DNA of 64,000 nucleotides from Promicromonospora sp. MEB111. Its GTDB lineage: Bacteria; Actinomycetota; Actinomycetes; Actinomycetales; Cellulomonadaceae. Positions 52,230 through 61,183 of this stretch are shown one piece after another. The stretch spans positions 124,001 through 188,000 of the forward strand of contig NZ_JARVSD010000007.1 of the NCBI RefSeq assembly GCF_030209445.1. Direction: 5' to 3'. Both the position numbers and the translations under genes were made by a program. A model generated the notes under the pieces. It was not told where the DNA came from. It made no database searches and saw only the letters and a list, made by a program, of their open reading frames with translations. The number at the start of each line of letters is the position of its first letter. The stretch's first letter is position 1.

Positions 52230-53835
52230 CGTCGTCGCGCCCACCGACCGCGCCCCCTCGACCCGCCGGCCCACCGCGCTGCGGCGGCGGCTCGTGCTCG
52301 TGCTCGCCGCCGTCGTCCTCGTGGTCACGGCGGGCCTGGCCGTGGCGTCGACGGCGGTGCTGCGCTCCCAGCTCCTGAACCAGGTGGACAGCGAGCTGGA
52401 GCAGGCGAGCCAGCGGCTCACACAGGGTCCCGTGCAGATCCGGTTCCGCGACGCCGCTCCCGGCGACGACGCCTCCGGCACCCAGCCGGGCCAGGAGATC
52501 CCCGCCCTGCCGATGCCGGCGCCGGGCGAGGCCTCCGACACCACCCGGCCCGCGTTCCCGCCGGGCCTGGGCCCCGGCAGCGCCGTCGTGCGCTACGTGG
52601 ACGGCGAGCCGGTGCTCGCCGACCACGTGACGACCTCGCTGGAGCGCGAGGCCCTCGACGACGACCAGGTCGCCGAGCTCCTGGACGTCCCGGCCGACGG
52701 GCGCCCGCACGACGTCCGGCTGGACGGCCTCGGCGCCTTCCGTGCGGTGCACGTCACCACGGACGACGACGAGCCACTGGTCGTGGCGACCAGCACCGCG
52801 ACCGTGGACGCGACCGTGCACGGCTACGTGCTCGTCGAGGTGGCGCTCGGTGTGGCGGCGCTGCTGGCCGCCGTCGGCGTCGGCGCCTGGCTGGTGCGCC
52901 GCTCCCTGCGGCCGCTCGACGGCGTGGCGGACGCCGCGAGCCGCGTCTCCGAGCTCGAGCTCTCCCGCGGCGCGATCGACGCCATCCCCCGCGTGCCCGC
53001 GACCCTCACGGACGAGCGGACCGAGGTCGGGCAGGTGGGCGCCGCCCTGAACCGCATGCTCGAGAACGTCGAGGTGTCGCTCCAGGCCCGGCACGACTCG
53101 GAGACCCAGGTGCGCAGCTTCGTGGCGGACGCGAGCCACGAGCTGCGCACGCCTCTGGCGTCGATCCGCGGGTACGCCGAGCTCGTGCACCGCGCCCCCG
53201 AGGAGCTCCCGCCCACCGCGGCGCGGTCCCTGGACCGCATCGAGTCCGAGGCCGTGCGCATGACGGGTCTGGTCGAGGACCTGCTGCTCCTGGCCCGGCT
53301 CGACGCCGGACGCGGGCTCGACCGCGCGCCCGTCGACCTGGTCGCGCTCGCCGTCGACGGCGTCATGGACGCCCACGCGGCCAGCCCCGGCCACGCCTGG
53401 AAGCTGGAGCTGCCGAGCGGGGCGGACGACGACGCGCACGCCGGCGGTGACCGGGCGGACGAGCTGGTCGTCACCGGGGACGAGGCCAGCCTGCGCCAGG
53501 TCGTGGCGAACCTGCTCGCCAACGCGCGCACCCACACGCCGGCGGGCACGCAGGTGCGTGTGCGGCTCCTGCGCGAGGGCGACGCCGTCGTCCTGCACGT
53601 CACCGACGACGGACCCGGCATCCCCGCCGGGCTGCGTCCCTCGCTCTTCCACCGGTTCACGCGCGGCGACGTGGCGCGCAACCGCAACGGCGGGTCGACC
53701 GGCCTCGGCCTCTCGATCGCGGACGCCATCGTGACCGAGCACGGCGGGAGCATCGCCGTCCGCTCCCGCACGGCGGACGAGGGCCCCGCGACCGGGACCA
53801 CGTTCACCGTGCGGCTGCCGCACCGGATGCGCTAG
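52222..53835 (+). CDS. sensor histidine kinase
   Basis: A 537-aa membrane kinase. TM1 at ~24-46 and TM2 at ~205-228 enclose a ~155-residue extracytoplasmic sensor with a Pro/Gly/Asp-rich part. HAMP (~229-290), HisKA with phospho-accepting H306 in VADASHELRTPLASIRGYAEL, and HATPase_c with LLANARTHT (N box), DDGPGIP (G1) and STGLGLSIA (G2). GTG start overlapping the regulator stop. The signal is unknown; cell-envelope or phosphate stress would fit the likely target operon. Confidence 0.95.
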   Translation: MPDVVAPTDRAPSTRRPTALRRRLVLVLAAVVLVVTAGLAVASTAVLRSQLLNQVDSELEQASQRLTQGPVQIRFRDAAPGDDASGTQPGQEIPALPMPAPGEASDTTRPAFPPGLGPGSAVVRYVDGEPVLADHVTTSLEREALDDDQVAELLDVPADGRPHDVRLDGLGAFRAVHVTTDDDEPLVVATSTATVDATVHGYVLVEVALGVAALLAAVGVGAWLVRRSLRPLDGVADAASRVSELELSRGAIDAIPRVPATLTDERTEVGQVGAALNRMLENVEVSLQARHDSETQVRSFVADASHELRTPLASIRGYAELVHRAPEELPPTAARSLDRIESEAVRMTGLVEDLLLLARLDAGRGLDRAPVDLVALAVDGVMDAHAASPGHAWKLELPSGADDDAHAGGDRADELVVTGDEASLRQVVANLLANARTHTPAGTQVRVRLLREGDAVVLHVTDDGPGIPAGLRPSLFHRFTRGDVARNRNGGSTGLGLSIADAIVTEHGGSIAVRSRTADEGPATGTTFTVRLPHRMR

Positions 53836-53845
53836 CGGGCAGACC

Positions 53846-55873
53846 CTACGGGCGTGCGGCGGAGCTGCCGGCCTGGTCCGTCCGGTCGGTCAGGATCTGG
53901 CGCGTGAGCTGGTCCACGAGCTGCGTGACCTCCGGCTCGTCGCCGCCGGGCCACTGCTCGACGTACCGCTGCAACCGGACCCGCTCCGCCTCCCGGATCG
54001 CCTCCGCGACGACGTCGCCCGCGGGCAGCGCCCGGACCGTGTCGCCGTCCACGGCCACCAGCCCGCGGGTCGCGAGGGTGTCCGCGACGCCGCGCACCAC
54101 GTCCTCGGGGCGGCCCGTGTGCTCGGCCATGAGGCGCACCGACCGGGTGCGCTTGAGCGAGGCGCGGGTGAGCATCCACGCCTGGCCGGGCGTCAGGCCG
54201 ACGTCCTGCGCCACGAGGTCGTAGACCCGCAGGGGGTCCCGTTTGCCCACGCGGCGCCACAGGATCATGCGCAGCTCCTCGAGCGACGTGCGCGACGACG
54301 GGAGCGCGAAGGTGGCGCCGGTCGCGTGACCCACCTCGTCGTCGCCGCCCCGCGTGGCGGTGCGCAGCTCGACCTCGGGCAGGAGCCACGTCAGGAGGAA
54401 CGCGAGCACGGCGACCGGCACCGCCCCCAGGAAGACGACGTGCAGCGCGCCCGTGTAGGCGTCGAGGAACCAGGTCTGCACGTCGGGCGGGCACTGCGCG
54501 AGCGCCTGCGTGGACGCCGTCAGCGCCTCGGGCCCGCAGGTGCCCTGGGCGGCGTCCGGCACGGACGTCGCCGCCTCGGCCGCGAGCCGGTTCGCGAAGA
54601 TGGTGCCGAACACCGCGACGCCCACCGACGAGCCGATGGTGCGGAAGTACGTGGTGCCCGACGTCGCGGTGCCCAGGTCGCGGTAGCTCACGGCGTTCTG
54701 CACCGCGATGACGAGCACCTGGGTGACCATCCCGAGCCCGGCGCCGAACACGAACATGCTCAGGCCCGCCTGGAGCGTGGTGGTGCCCTGGTCCATGAGG
54801 GAGAGCAGGTAGAGCCCCACGGCGGTGACCGCGGTGCCGACGATCGGGTAGACCTTGTAGCGCCCGGTGCGGGAGATGAGCTGTCCCGAGCCGATGGACG
54901 TGATGAGCAGGCCGAGCATCATCGGCGTCATCTCCAGGCCGGACTCGGTGGGCGTGGAGCCCTTGACCGTCTGCAGGTAGAGCGGAATGAAGGTGATGGC
55001 GCCGAACATCGCGAAGCCGACGGCGAAGCCGATGACCGCGGAGACGGAGAAGACCCGGTTGCGGAAGAGGTGCAGCGGCAGCACCGGCTCGGGGGCGCGC
55101 CGCTCGACCGCGACGAACGCGACCAGCCCGAGGACCGCGAGCGCGATCATGGCCCAGACGGGCGCGGAGCTCCAGCCCCAGGTGGTGCCGCCCAGGCTGG
55201 TGACCAGCACGACCGCCGTCGAGATCGTGGCGAGCAGGATGATGCCGGCGTAGTCGATGCGGGGCCTGGTGTCGGTGGTGATGCGGGGCAGCACGGAGGC
55301 GACGACGACCAGCGCGATGATCCCGACCGGGATGTTGACGTAGAAGACCCAGCGCCAGTCGAGGTTGTCGACGAAGAACCCGCCGAGCAGCGGGCCGGCG
55401 ACGGAGGAGACGCCGAAGACCGCGCCGAACAGCCCCTGGTACCGGCCGCGGTCCCGGGGCGGCACGACGTCGCCGATGATCGCCTGGGAGAGCACCATGA
55501 GCCCGCCGCCGCCCACGCCCTGCACGGCGCGCCAGGCGATGAGCTGGCCCATCGTCTGCGACGTGCCGGACAGGATCGACCCGACCAGGAAGATCAGGAT
55601 GCAGGCGATGAACAGGGTCTTGCGCCCGAACAGGTCGCCGAGCTTGCCCCAGAGCACGGTGGTCGCGGTGCTGGCCAGCATGTAGGACGTCACGACCCAG
55701 GACAGGTGCTCGGCGCCGCCGAGGTCGGAGACGATCGTGGGCAGCGCGGTGGCGACGATGGTCTGGTCCAGGGCGGCGAGCAGCAGCGCGAGCATGAGCC
55801 CCGCGAAGATGGCCCAGACCCTGGCCTGCGGCAGCAGTGCCTGCGGCTCCGCCTCTGCGCTCGGTGCGGTCAT
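53846..55873 (-). CDS. DHA2-family MFS exporter fused to winged-helix-like domain
   Basis: A 675-aa protein. Residues ~15-510 are a 14-helix drug:H+ antiporter of the DHA2/QacA type (ALDQTIVATALPTIVSDLG motif D1, GKLGDLFGRKTLF motif A, SQAIIGDVVPPRDRGRYQG). The last ~150 residues are cytoplasmic and not part of the transporter: LMAEHTGRPEDVVRGVADTLATRGLVAVDGDTVRAL resembles a MarR-type winged helix. ATG at 55873. No regulator gene is adjacent, which makes the fused domain more interesting. It converges with the kinase gene 10 bp away. Confidence 0.85.
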   Translation of the reverse strand: MTAPSAEAEPQALLPQARVWAIFAGLMLALLLAALDQTIVATALPTIVSDLGGAEHLSWVVTSYMLASTATTVLWGKLGDLFGRKTLFIACILIFLVGSILSGTSQTMGQLIAWRAVQGVGGGGLMVLSQAIIGDVVPPRDRGRYQGLFGAVFGVSSVAGPLLGGFFVDNLDWRWVFYVNIPVGIIALVVVASVLPRITTDTRPRIDYAGIILLATISTAVVLVTSLGGTTWGWSSAPVWAMIALAVLGLVAFVAVERRAPEPVLPLHLFRNRVFSVSAVIGFAVGFAMFGAITFIPLYLQTVKGSTPTESGLEMTPMMLGLLITSIGSGQLISRTGRYKVYPIVGTAVTAVGLYLLSLMDQGTTTLQAGLSMFVFGAGLGMVTQVLVIAVQNAVSYRDLGTATSGTTYFRTIGSSVGVAVFGTIFANRLAAEAATSVPDAAQGTCGPEALTASTQALAQCPPDVQTWFLDAYTGALHVVFLGAVPVAVLAFLLTWLLPEVELRTATRGGDDEVGHATGATFALPSSRTSLEELRMILWRRVGKRDPLRVYDLVAQDVGLTPGQAWMLTRASLKRTRSVRLMAEHTGRPEDVVRGVADTLATRGLVAVDGDTVRALPAGDVVAEAIREAERVRLQRYVEQWPGGDEPEVTQLVDQLTRQILTDRTDQAGSSAARP

Positions 55874-55959
55874 GCGGTGCCTCCCGGGTCCGGTGGACGG
55901 CGAGGCCTGCGCGCCCGTGCGTGTGCCCCGGAGGCAGACTGTCACGGCCCGCGCGGGTC

Positions 55960-56002
55960 GGCGCGGGGAGGGCGTCGGCGGTGCGGCGTCCCTCCCCGCG
56001 CC
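55960..56002 (-). terminator. 13-bp hairpin after esterase gene
   Basis: GGCGCGGGGAGGG and CCCTCCCCGCGCC, a perfect 13-bp stem with a 17-nt loop, beginning 8 bp after the esterase stop (reverse strand). No T-run. Confidence 0.6.
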
Positions 56003-56010
56003 GGGACCGG

Positions 56011-56973
56011 TCAGTCCTGGAGGGCGGACCGGAGCGTGGCGGACGCCTGGGCGACGGCGGCCTTCGCGGCGTGCGTGTCGTGCAGGGCGTTGAGCATGAC
56101 GAAGTCGTGGATGACCCCGCCGTACCGGACGCTGGTCACGTCCACGCCGGCCCGGCGGAGCTTGGCCGCGTAGGCCTCGCCCTCGTCACGCAGCACGTCG
56201 GCCTCCGCGGTGATGACCAGCGCGGGCGGCAGCCCGGCGAGCTGCTCCTCGGTGGCCCGCAGCGGGGAGACGGTGATCAGGTCCCGCTCCTGCGGGTCGG
56301 TCGTGTACTGGTCCCAGAACCAGCGCATGCCCTCCAGCGTGAGGAAGTAGCCGGTGGCGAACTCGTGGTAGGAGGCGGTGTCGAACGCGGCGTCGGTCAC
56401 CGGGTAGAACAGCACCTGCTGCCGGAAGGTGACGTCGCCGCGCTCCTTGGCGAGCAGGGTGAGGGCGGCGGACATGTTGCCGCCCACGGAGTCGCCGGCC
56501 ACGGCCAGGCGACCGCCGTCCAGTCCCTGGTCCGCGCCCTCCTTGGTGACCCACCGCGCGACGGCGTAGGCCTGCTCGACGGCGACGGGGTACCGCACCT
56601 CGGGCGACCGGTCGTACTCGGGGAAGACGACGGCGGCCTGCGCGCCGATCGCGAGGTCGCGCACGAGGCGGTCGTGCGTGTGCGCGTCGCCGAACACCCA
56701 TCCGGCGCCGTGCACGTAGAGCACCACGGGTAGGGGGCCCCGGGCGCCGGCGGGCCTGACGATCCGGACCGGCACCGTGCCGGTGGGCCCGCCCTCGACG
56801 GTGACCCAGACGTCGTCGACCTCGGGCTTGAAGATCTCGCTCGACTGCACGTCGTCGACGGCCTTGCGGCCGTCCGCGGGCGCGAGCTGGTACAGGTACG
56901 GCGGGTTGTCGGTGGCCTCGGCGAACGCCTGGGCGGCGGGTTCCAGGGCCAGGCCGTGGGGGTTTGCGGTCAT
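56011..56973 (-). CDS. alpha/beta hydrolase, HSL/lipolytic family IV
   Basis: A 320-aa carboxylesterase of the hormone-sensitive-lipase group: YVHGAGWVFGDAHTHDR (the HGGG-type oxyanion motif, here HGAG), GDSVGGNM with nucleophile Ser, ALVITAEADVLRDEG for the Asp and GVIHDFV for the His. Acyl chain and alcohol preference unknown; no signal peptide. GGAACCG precedes the ATG. Co-directional with the hydrolase gene upstream, separated by a tandem repeat. Confidence 0.9.
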   Translation of the reverse strand: MTANPHGLALEPAAQAFAEATDNPPYLYQLAPADGRKAVDDVQSSEIFKPEVDDVWVTVEGGPTGTVPVRIVRPAGARGPLPVVLYVHGAGWVFGDAHTHDRLVRDLAIGAQAAVVFPEYDRSPEVRYPVAVEQAYAVARWVTKEGADQGLDGGRLAVAGDSVGGNMSAALTLLAKERGDVTFRQQVLFYPVTDAAFDTASYHEFATGYFLTLEGMRWFWDQYTTDPQERDLITVSPLRATEEQLAGLPPALVITAEADVLRDEGEAYAAKLRRAGVDVTSVRYGGVIHDFVMLNALHDTHAAKAAVAQASATLRSALQD

Positions 56974-57024
56974 GACGGTTCCTTCGTTCCGGGGGGGGTG
57001 CTGGGTGTGCTGGGGCGTGCCGGG

Positions 57025-57072
57025 GTGCGCGGCGGGCCGGCGTGCGCGGCGGGCCGGCGTGCGCGGCGGGCC
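57025..57072. repeat. 17-bp tandem repeat
   Basis: GTGCGCGGCGGGCCGGC is repeated exactly twice (57025-57041, 57042-57058) and a third time with a truncated end (57059-57072), in the gap between two hydrolase genes and next to a G8 run at 56991-56998. Probably a slippage-prone minisatellite. Confidence 0.8.
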
Positions 57073-57084
57073 GCGCGGCGCCGG

Positions 57085-57801
57085 TCAGGCCGTCTGCCCC
57101 GCGGCCCGGGCGATGAGCCCGGCCACCTCGGCGGGGTGGGTGAGCATCACCAGGTGCGGCGCGTCGAGCTCGACGCTCTCCCGCACCCCGGCGCGCTCGT
57201 AGCCGAAGCGCTCGACGTCGGGGTTGATGGTGTGGTCCGCGGCCGCGACGATCCCCCAGGACGGCTTGGTCCGCCAGGCGGCGACCGGCGCCGGCTCCCC
57301 GAAGGCCACGGCGGACAGCGGGCGCTGCGAGACGGCGAGCACCGTCGCGACGTCGTCCGGCACGCCGGCGGCGAAGACCGCGGGGAACGCGTCGACGGCC
57401 ACGGACACGTCGGTGCCCGGCTCGGCGCCGTCGACCGGGTACGGCGTGTAGACCAGGTGGGCCGCCAGGTCGGAGTCGGGGAAGCCGCCCTGCAGCTCGC
57501 CCAGGCTCTCGCCCTCGGCGAGCGCGTAGCCGGCCACGAAGACCAGGCCGACGACGTTCTCGGCCGCGCCCGCGACCGTGATCACCGCGCCGCCGTAGGA
57601 GTGGCCCGCGAGCAGCACGGGGCCGTCGATCGCCTCGACGACGGACCGCACGTACGCGGCGTCGCCCGTCAGCGAGCGGTTCAGCACGGGCGGGACGACG
57701 ACCCGGAAGCCCTGGTCGAGCAGCGCGCGCGTGACCGGGGTCCAGCTTCCGGCGTCGGCGAACGCGCCGTGCACCAGCACGATGGTGGGAGTGGATGACA
57801 T
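57085..57801 (-). CDS. cytoplasmic alpha/beta hydrolase
   Basis: A 238-aa hydrolase without signal peptide, paralogous to 14971-15810: TIVLVHGAFADAGSW, GDAAYVRSVVEAIDG, GHSYGGAVIT (nucleophile), AADHTINPD for the Asp and a late LTHPAEVAGLI region; the catalytic His is in DAPHLVM. The substrate is unknown. GAAAGGAACCCC precedes the ATG. It is divergent from the XRE-STAND regulator gene, 115 bp away, which may control it. Confidence 0.85.
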   Translation of the reverse strand: MSSTPTIVLVHGAFADAGSWTPVTRALLDQGFRVVVPPVLNRSLTGDAAYVRSVVEAIDGPVLLAGHSYGGAVITVAGAAENVVGLVFVAGYALAEGESLGELQGGFPDSDLAAHLVYTPYPVDGAEPGTDVSVAVDAFPAVFAAGVPDDVATVLAVSQRPLSAVAFGEPAPVAAWRTKPSWGIVAAADHTINPDVERFGYERAGVRESVELDAPHLVMLTHPAEVAGLIARAAGQTA

Positions 57802-57916
57802 GGGGTTCCTTTCCGCGGGACGACCGCGGGAGCACGGCCGTCACGATGAGACACTTCGATCCAAGGCCGTCACCGGTGACTGCGTCCACGAAGGAAGCAC
57901 GCAGGAATGGGGAGAG

Positions 57917-60154
57917 ATGACCGAGGCGCTGGGTCCGCTGCTCCGCCGGTTCCGGCACGAGGCCGACCTGACGCTCGAACGGCTCGCGGAGCTCTCCGGG
58001 GTGAGCGACCGCACGATCAGCGACATCGAGCGCGGCGCCAGCCAGGGTCCGCAGCGGCGCACGGTGGACCTCGTGGCGGACGGCCTGGGCCTAGCGCCTG
58101 CCGACCGCGCGGCGCTCCTCGCAGCGGCCCGGGCGGGCCGGCACCGGCCCCCGTCCGGCGTCGTCGCCCCGCTGCCGCTCCCCCGCGCCGTCGCCGACCT
58201 CGTCGGCCGGGACGCCGAGCTGTCCGCGATCGGGGCGCACGTGGCGTCGGGCGCCGACGGCGCGCCGTCGCCGCTCGTGGTGCTCTCCGGGCCCGCGGTG
58301 CTCGGCAAGACGTCGCTCGCGGTGCGCGCCGCGGGCGACGTCCGCGACCGGTTCGACGCCGTGCGGTTCATCGACCTGGGCGGGTTCGGCGGGCGCCCGC
58401 TCGACCCGCTCGTGGTGCTGCGCCGCCTGATCCAGGCCTGCGAGCCCGCCGTGCGCTCCGTGCCGCCCGGCCTGGACGACGCCGCCGCGCTCTGGCGCTC
58501 CCTCCTCGGCGACCGCCGGGTCCTGGTGGTCCTCGACGACGCCGCCGGGGAGGAGCAGGTGCGCCCGGTCCTGCCCGCCACCGGGCCCTCCGCGGTGATC
58601 GTCACGGCCCGCCGTCCGCTGGCCGGGCTGGACGCGTCCCTGCGCGTCGAGCTCGACCGGCTCGCGCACGACGACGCCGTGACGCTCCTGCGCCGCATCA
58701 TCCCCGCCGCGCAGGCGCCCGAGGCCGACCTGCACCGGCTCGCCGACCTCTGCGACGGATGCCCGCTGGCCCTGCGCATCGCCGGCAACCGTGTGGCGAG
58801 CCACCGCGCCTGGACCGCGGGCCGGCTCGCGGACCGGCTGGCGTCCGAGGACCACCGCCTCGACGGGTTCCGCGCGGGCGACCTCGAGCTGCGCAAGGCG
58901 TTCGCGATGTCCTACGACCAGCTCTCCGACGCCGCGCGGACGCTGTTCCGGCGCCTCGGCGTCCTGACCGGGCCCACGTTCACCGCCGAGCTCGGCGCCG
59001 TCCTGGTCGGCTCCGGCCGGCACGCGGCCGTGGACCTGCTCGACGAGCTCGTGGACCTCGGCCTGCTGGAGGCCGCCACCCACGACCGCTACCACCTGCA
59101 CGACCTGCTGCGGATCTTCGCGCGCGACCGGCTCCGCCAGGACGAGGGCCCGCACGCGCAGGCTGGGCACGCGGAACGTCTGCGGCACTGGATCCTGGCG
59201 ACCACCGTCGACGCCGGTCTCTGGTTCGAGCCCGCCCACGGGCGCGGCCCGGACCAGCCCGGGCTGGCCGACCTGTCCACCCGCGAGGCCGCCGGCGCCT
59301 GGCTGCACGACGAGGCGGACCACTGGTTCCACGCGCTGCGCGCCGCGGCGGCCGACAAGGACGACGCCCTGGTGGTGCGCGTGGCAGAGTCGCTGCACTG
59401 GTTCTCCGACCTGTGGGCGCAGTGGGGCCAGTGGCACGAGGTCTATGCCCTGGCCGTCCAGGGGGCGGAACGCCTCGCCGACGACGACCTGCTGGCCACC
59501 CAGCTCGGGTACCTGAGCTGGGCCGAGCTCTACACGCGGGACGACCCGGCCCGCGGCCTGGAGCGCGCGCACCGCGCCCGGGACGTCGCGCGGCGCGCGG
59601 GCAACCGCGCCCAGGAGGGCTGGGCCCTGTACTACACGGGCTGGTGCGAGCTGCTGCTCGGCTTCCCCGGCGACGTCGTGCGCGACGCCGAGGACGCCCG
59701 CCGGTGCTTCGCCGACGCCGACGACGCGGCCGGCCTGCTCCAGACGCACCGCATGCTCGCCGAGGCGTTCACGCTGCTCGGGCGGCGCGCCGACGCCATC
59801 GGCGCCGACCGGGCCGCGATCGACCTGCTGGAGCGGCAGCCGGACCGGTTCCCCCGGGACATCGCGCTGACCACCCGGGTCGCCGCGGCGTCCGCGATCG
59901 TCAAGAACCTCGTCGAGCTCGGCGACGGCGCGGGCGCGCTCGCGACCGCGGACGCCGCCGCGCCCGCCGTCGACGAGCTCGACGTGCCCGCCCACCGCGC
60001 CATGTACCTGCGCGTGCGGGCCCTGGCGCTCGCCGCGACGGGGCGGAGGGCCGAGGCGGCAGCCGCGCTGGGACGGGTCGTGGAGATCCGCGAGGCACTG
60101 GGCGACCGTCGGCGGGCCGACGCGGCCCGGGAGCAGCTCGCCGGGCTCAGCTGA
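57917..60154 (+). CDS. XRE-STAND ATPase-TPR regulator
   Basis: A 745-aa signalling protein: XRE-type HTH (~6-62, LERLAELSGVSDRTISDIERGAS), STAND/NB-ARC-like ATPase (~85-350; Walker A GPAVLGKTSL, Walker B RVLVVLDDAAG, CDGCPLALRIAGN as the GxP/ARC motif), winged part, and C-terminal TPR-like helices (~430-745). Such proteins switch from an ADP-bound closed state to an active oligomer when the repeats sense a ligand, and act as transcription regulators in actinomycetes. ATG with GGGGAGAG upstream. Confidence 0.9.
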   Translation: MTEALGPLLRRFRHEADLTLERLAELSGVSDRTISDIERGASQGPQRRTVDLVADGLGLAPADRAALLAAARAGRHRPPSGVVAPLPLPRAVADLVGRDAELSAIGAHVASGADGAPSPLVVLSGPAVLGKTSLAVRAAGDVRDRFDAVRFIDLGGFGGRPLDPLVVLRRLIQACEPAVRSVPPGLDDAAALWRSLLGDRRVLVVLDDAAGEEQVRPVLPATGPSAVIVTARRPLAGLDASLRVELDRLAHDDAVTLLRRIIPAAQAPEADLHRLADLCDGCPLALRIAGNRVASHRAWTAGRLADRLASEDHRLDGFRAGDLELRKAFAMSYDQLSDAARTLFRRLGVLTGPTFTAELGAVLVGSGRHAAVDLLDELVDLGLLEAATHDRYHLHDLLRIFARDRLRQDEGPHAQAGHAERLRHWILATTVDAGLWFEPAHGRGPDQPGLADLSTREAAGAWLHDEADHWFHALRAAAADKDDALVVRVAESLHWFSDLWAQWGQWHEVYALAVQGAERLADDDLLATQLGYLSWAELYTRDDPARGLERAHRARDVARRAGNRAQEGWALYYTGWCELLLGFPGDVVRDAEDARRCFADADDAAGLLQTHRMLAEAFTLLGRRADAIGADRAAIDLLERQPDRFPRDIALTTRVAAASAIVKNLVELGDGAGALATADAAAPAVDELDVPAHRAMYLRVRALALAATGRRAEAAAALGRVVEIREALGDRRRADAAREQLAGLS

Positions 60155-60268
60155 TCCGCACCGCCGCTCCTCCATCCGGGACATGGCGTCGAGGGCGGCG
60201 TCCGCCACCGGGAGCAGGTGCACGTCCGCCCAGCTCCCGCTGGTCGAGCCCGGCCGCGCGGGCGGCGC

Positions 60269-60299
60269 TTGACCCTACCCTCAGGGGAGGGTCGACGGT
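60269..60299 (+). promoter_or_regulatory. MerR-type promoter/operator
   Basis: -35 TTGACC (60269-60274), 19-bp spacer, -10-like GACGGT (60294-60299). The palindrome GACCCT-N11-AGGGTC (60271-60293) fills the spacer, as in MerR-family promoters that need DNA untwisting. 22 bp before the ATG at 60322. Confidence 0.75.
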
Positions 60300-60321
60300 G
60301 TTGCGCAGGAGGTGAGACCCC

Positions 60322-61062
60322 ATGACCTACACGATCACCCGCGTCTCCCGGCTGTCGGGAGTGACGCTCAAGACGCTGTACCACTACGACCGGATCGGGC
60401 TGCTCGTCCCCGCACGGGACGAGCGCAACGACTACCGGTCCTACTCGGACGACGACCTCGAGCGACTCCAGCAGATCCTGTTCTTCCGGGAGCTGGACAT
60501 GCCGCTGGACGCGATCGCGGAGGCTCTGTCGGGTCGCGTCTCCCGGCTCGAGTGCCTGCTGGGCCAGCGCGCCATGCTCCGGTCACGTGGAGCACGGCTC
60601 GCCCAGGTGCTGGCGACGCTCGAGCAGGCCATCGCACACGAGAGAAAGGGAGAACCCATGGCTGCCGACAGCATGTTCACCGGCCTGGACCAGGCCGGCT
60701 GGCAGGACGCCCTCGACGAGCAGAACGCCCACCTGCGGGACGCCTACGGCGTCGAGCTCGACACGGCCGGCCTCGACGCCGACCGGATGAACGCGGCCGC
60801 CGCCGAGGCCACCGCGTTCATGACGACCATGGCCGACGCGCTGCGCGCCGGGCTGCGCGCCGACGACCCGACGGTAGTGAGCGCGATCGAGCGGCACCTC
60901 GCGGCGCTGAACGCCACGCACCCGACGGACCCTGCCGGATTCGCCGGCCAGGCGCGCTTCTTCGTCACGGACGACTTCCACCGGCAGATGCTCGAACAGC
61001 AGCAGACCGGACTGGCCTACTACCTGCTGCACGCCGCGGAGGCGTTCCGCGACGCGGCCTGA
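60322..61062 (+). CDS. MerR-family regulator with TipAS domain
   Basis: A 246-aa regulator: MerR winged helix (~1-70, YTITRVSRLSGVTLKTLYHYDRIGLLVPARD), dimer coiled coil (~80-115), and a TipAS domain (~125-245, GWQDALDEQNAHLRDAYGV). TipA binds thiopeptide antibiotics and activates its own promoter; the ligand here is unknown. It sits behind a typical MerR operator and probably autoregulates. Internal ATGs with GAGAAAGGGAGAA at 60658 could give the TipAS domain alone, as known for TipA. Confidence 0.9.
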   Translation: MTYTITRVSRLSGVTLKTLYHYDRIGLLVPARDERNDYRSYSDDDLERLQQILFFRELDMPLDAIAEALSGRVSRLECLLGQRAMLRSRGARLAQVLATLEQAIAHERKGEPMAADSMFTGLDQAGWQDALDEQNAHLRDAYGVELDTAGLDADRMNAAAAEATAFMTTMADALRAGLRADDPTVVSAIERHLAALNATHPTDPAGFAGQARFFVTDDFHRQMLEQQQTGLAYYLLHAAEAFRDAA

Positions 61063-61183
61063 GGTGGGGCCGGACCGGGTACCGCGCCAGGCGGCGGAGT
61101 GGATACCGGACGTCGGAGGCGGTGCCGGTGCCGAGGCGGACTCAGTGCCGACACCTGGGCCCGACTCCGGATCAACCCGCCGC

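Noticed and set aside
52207-53823. 538-codon reverse frame antisense to the histidine kinase
   Set aside because: Shadow of a kinase with all HisKA and HATPase motifs.
57025-57072. CRISPR-like repeat
   Set aside because: Units are 17 bp, directly abutting, with no spacers; it is a tandem repeat. No cas genes in the window.
60155-60223. Reverse-strand frame with protein-like start VHLLPVADAALDAMSRMEERR
   Set aside because: It looks briefly plausible as the rest of an old gene, but runs straight into the antisense of the STAND gene and has no ribosome site.
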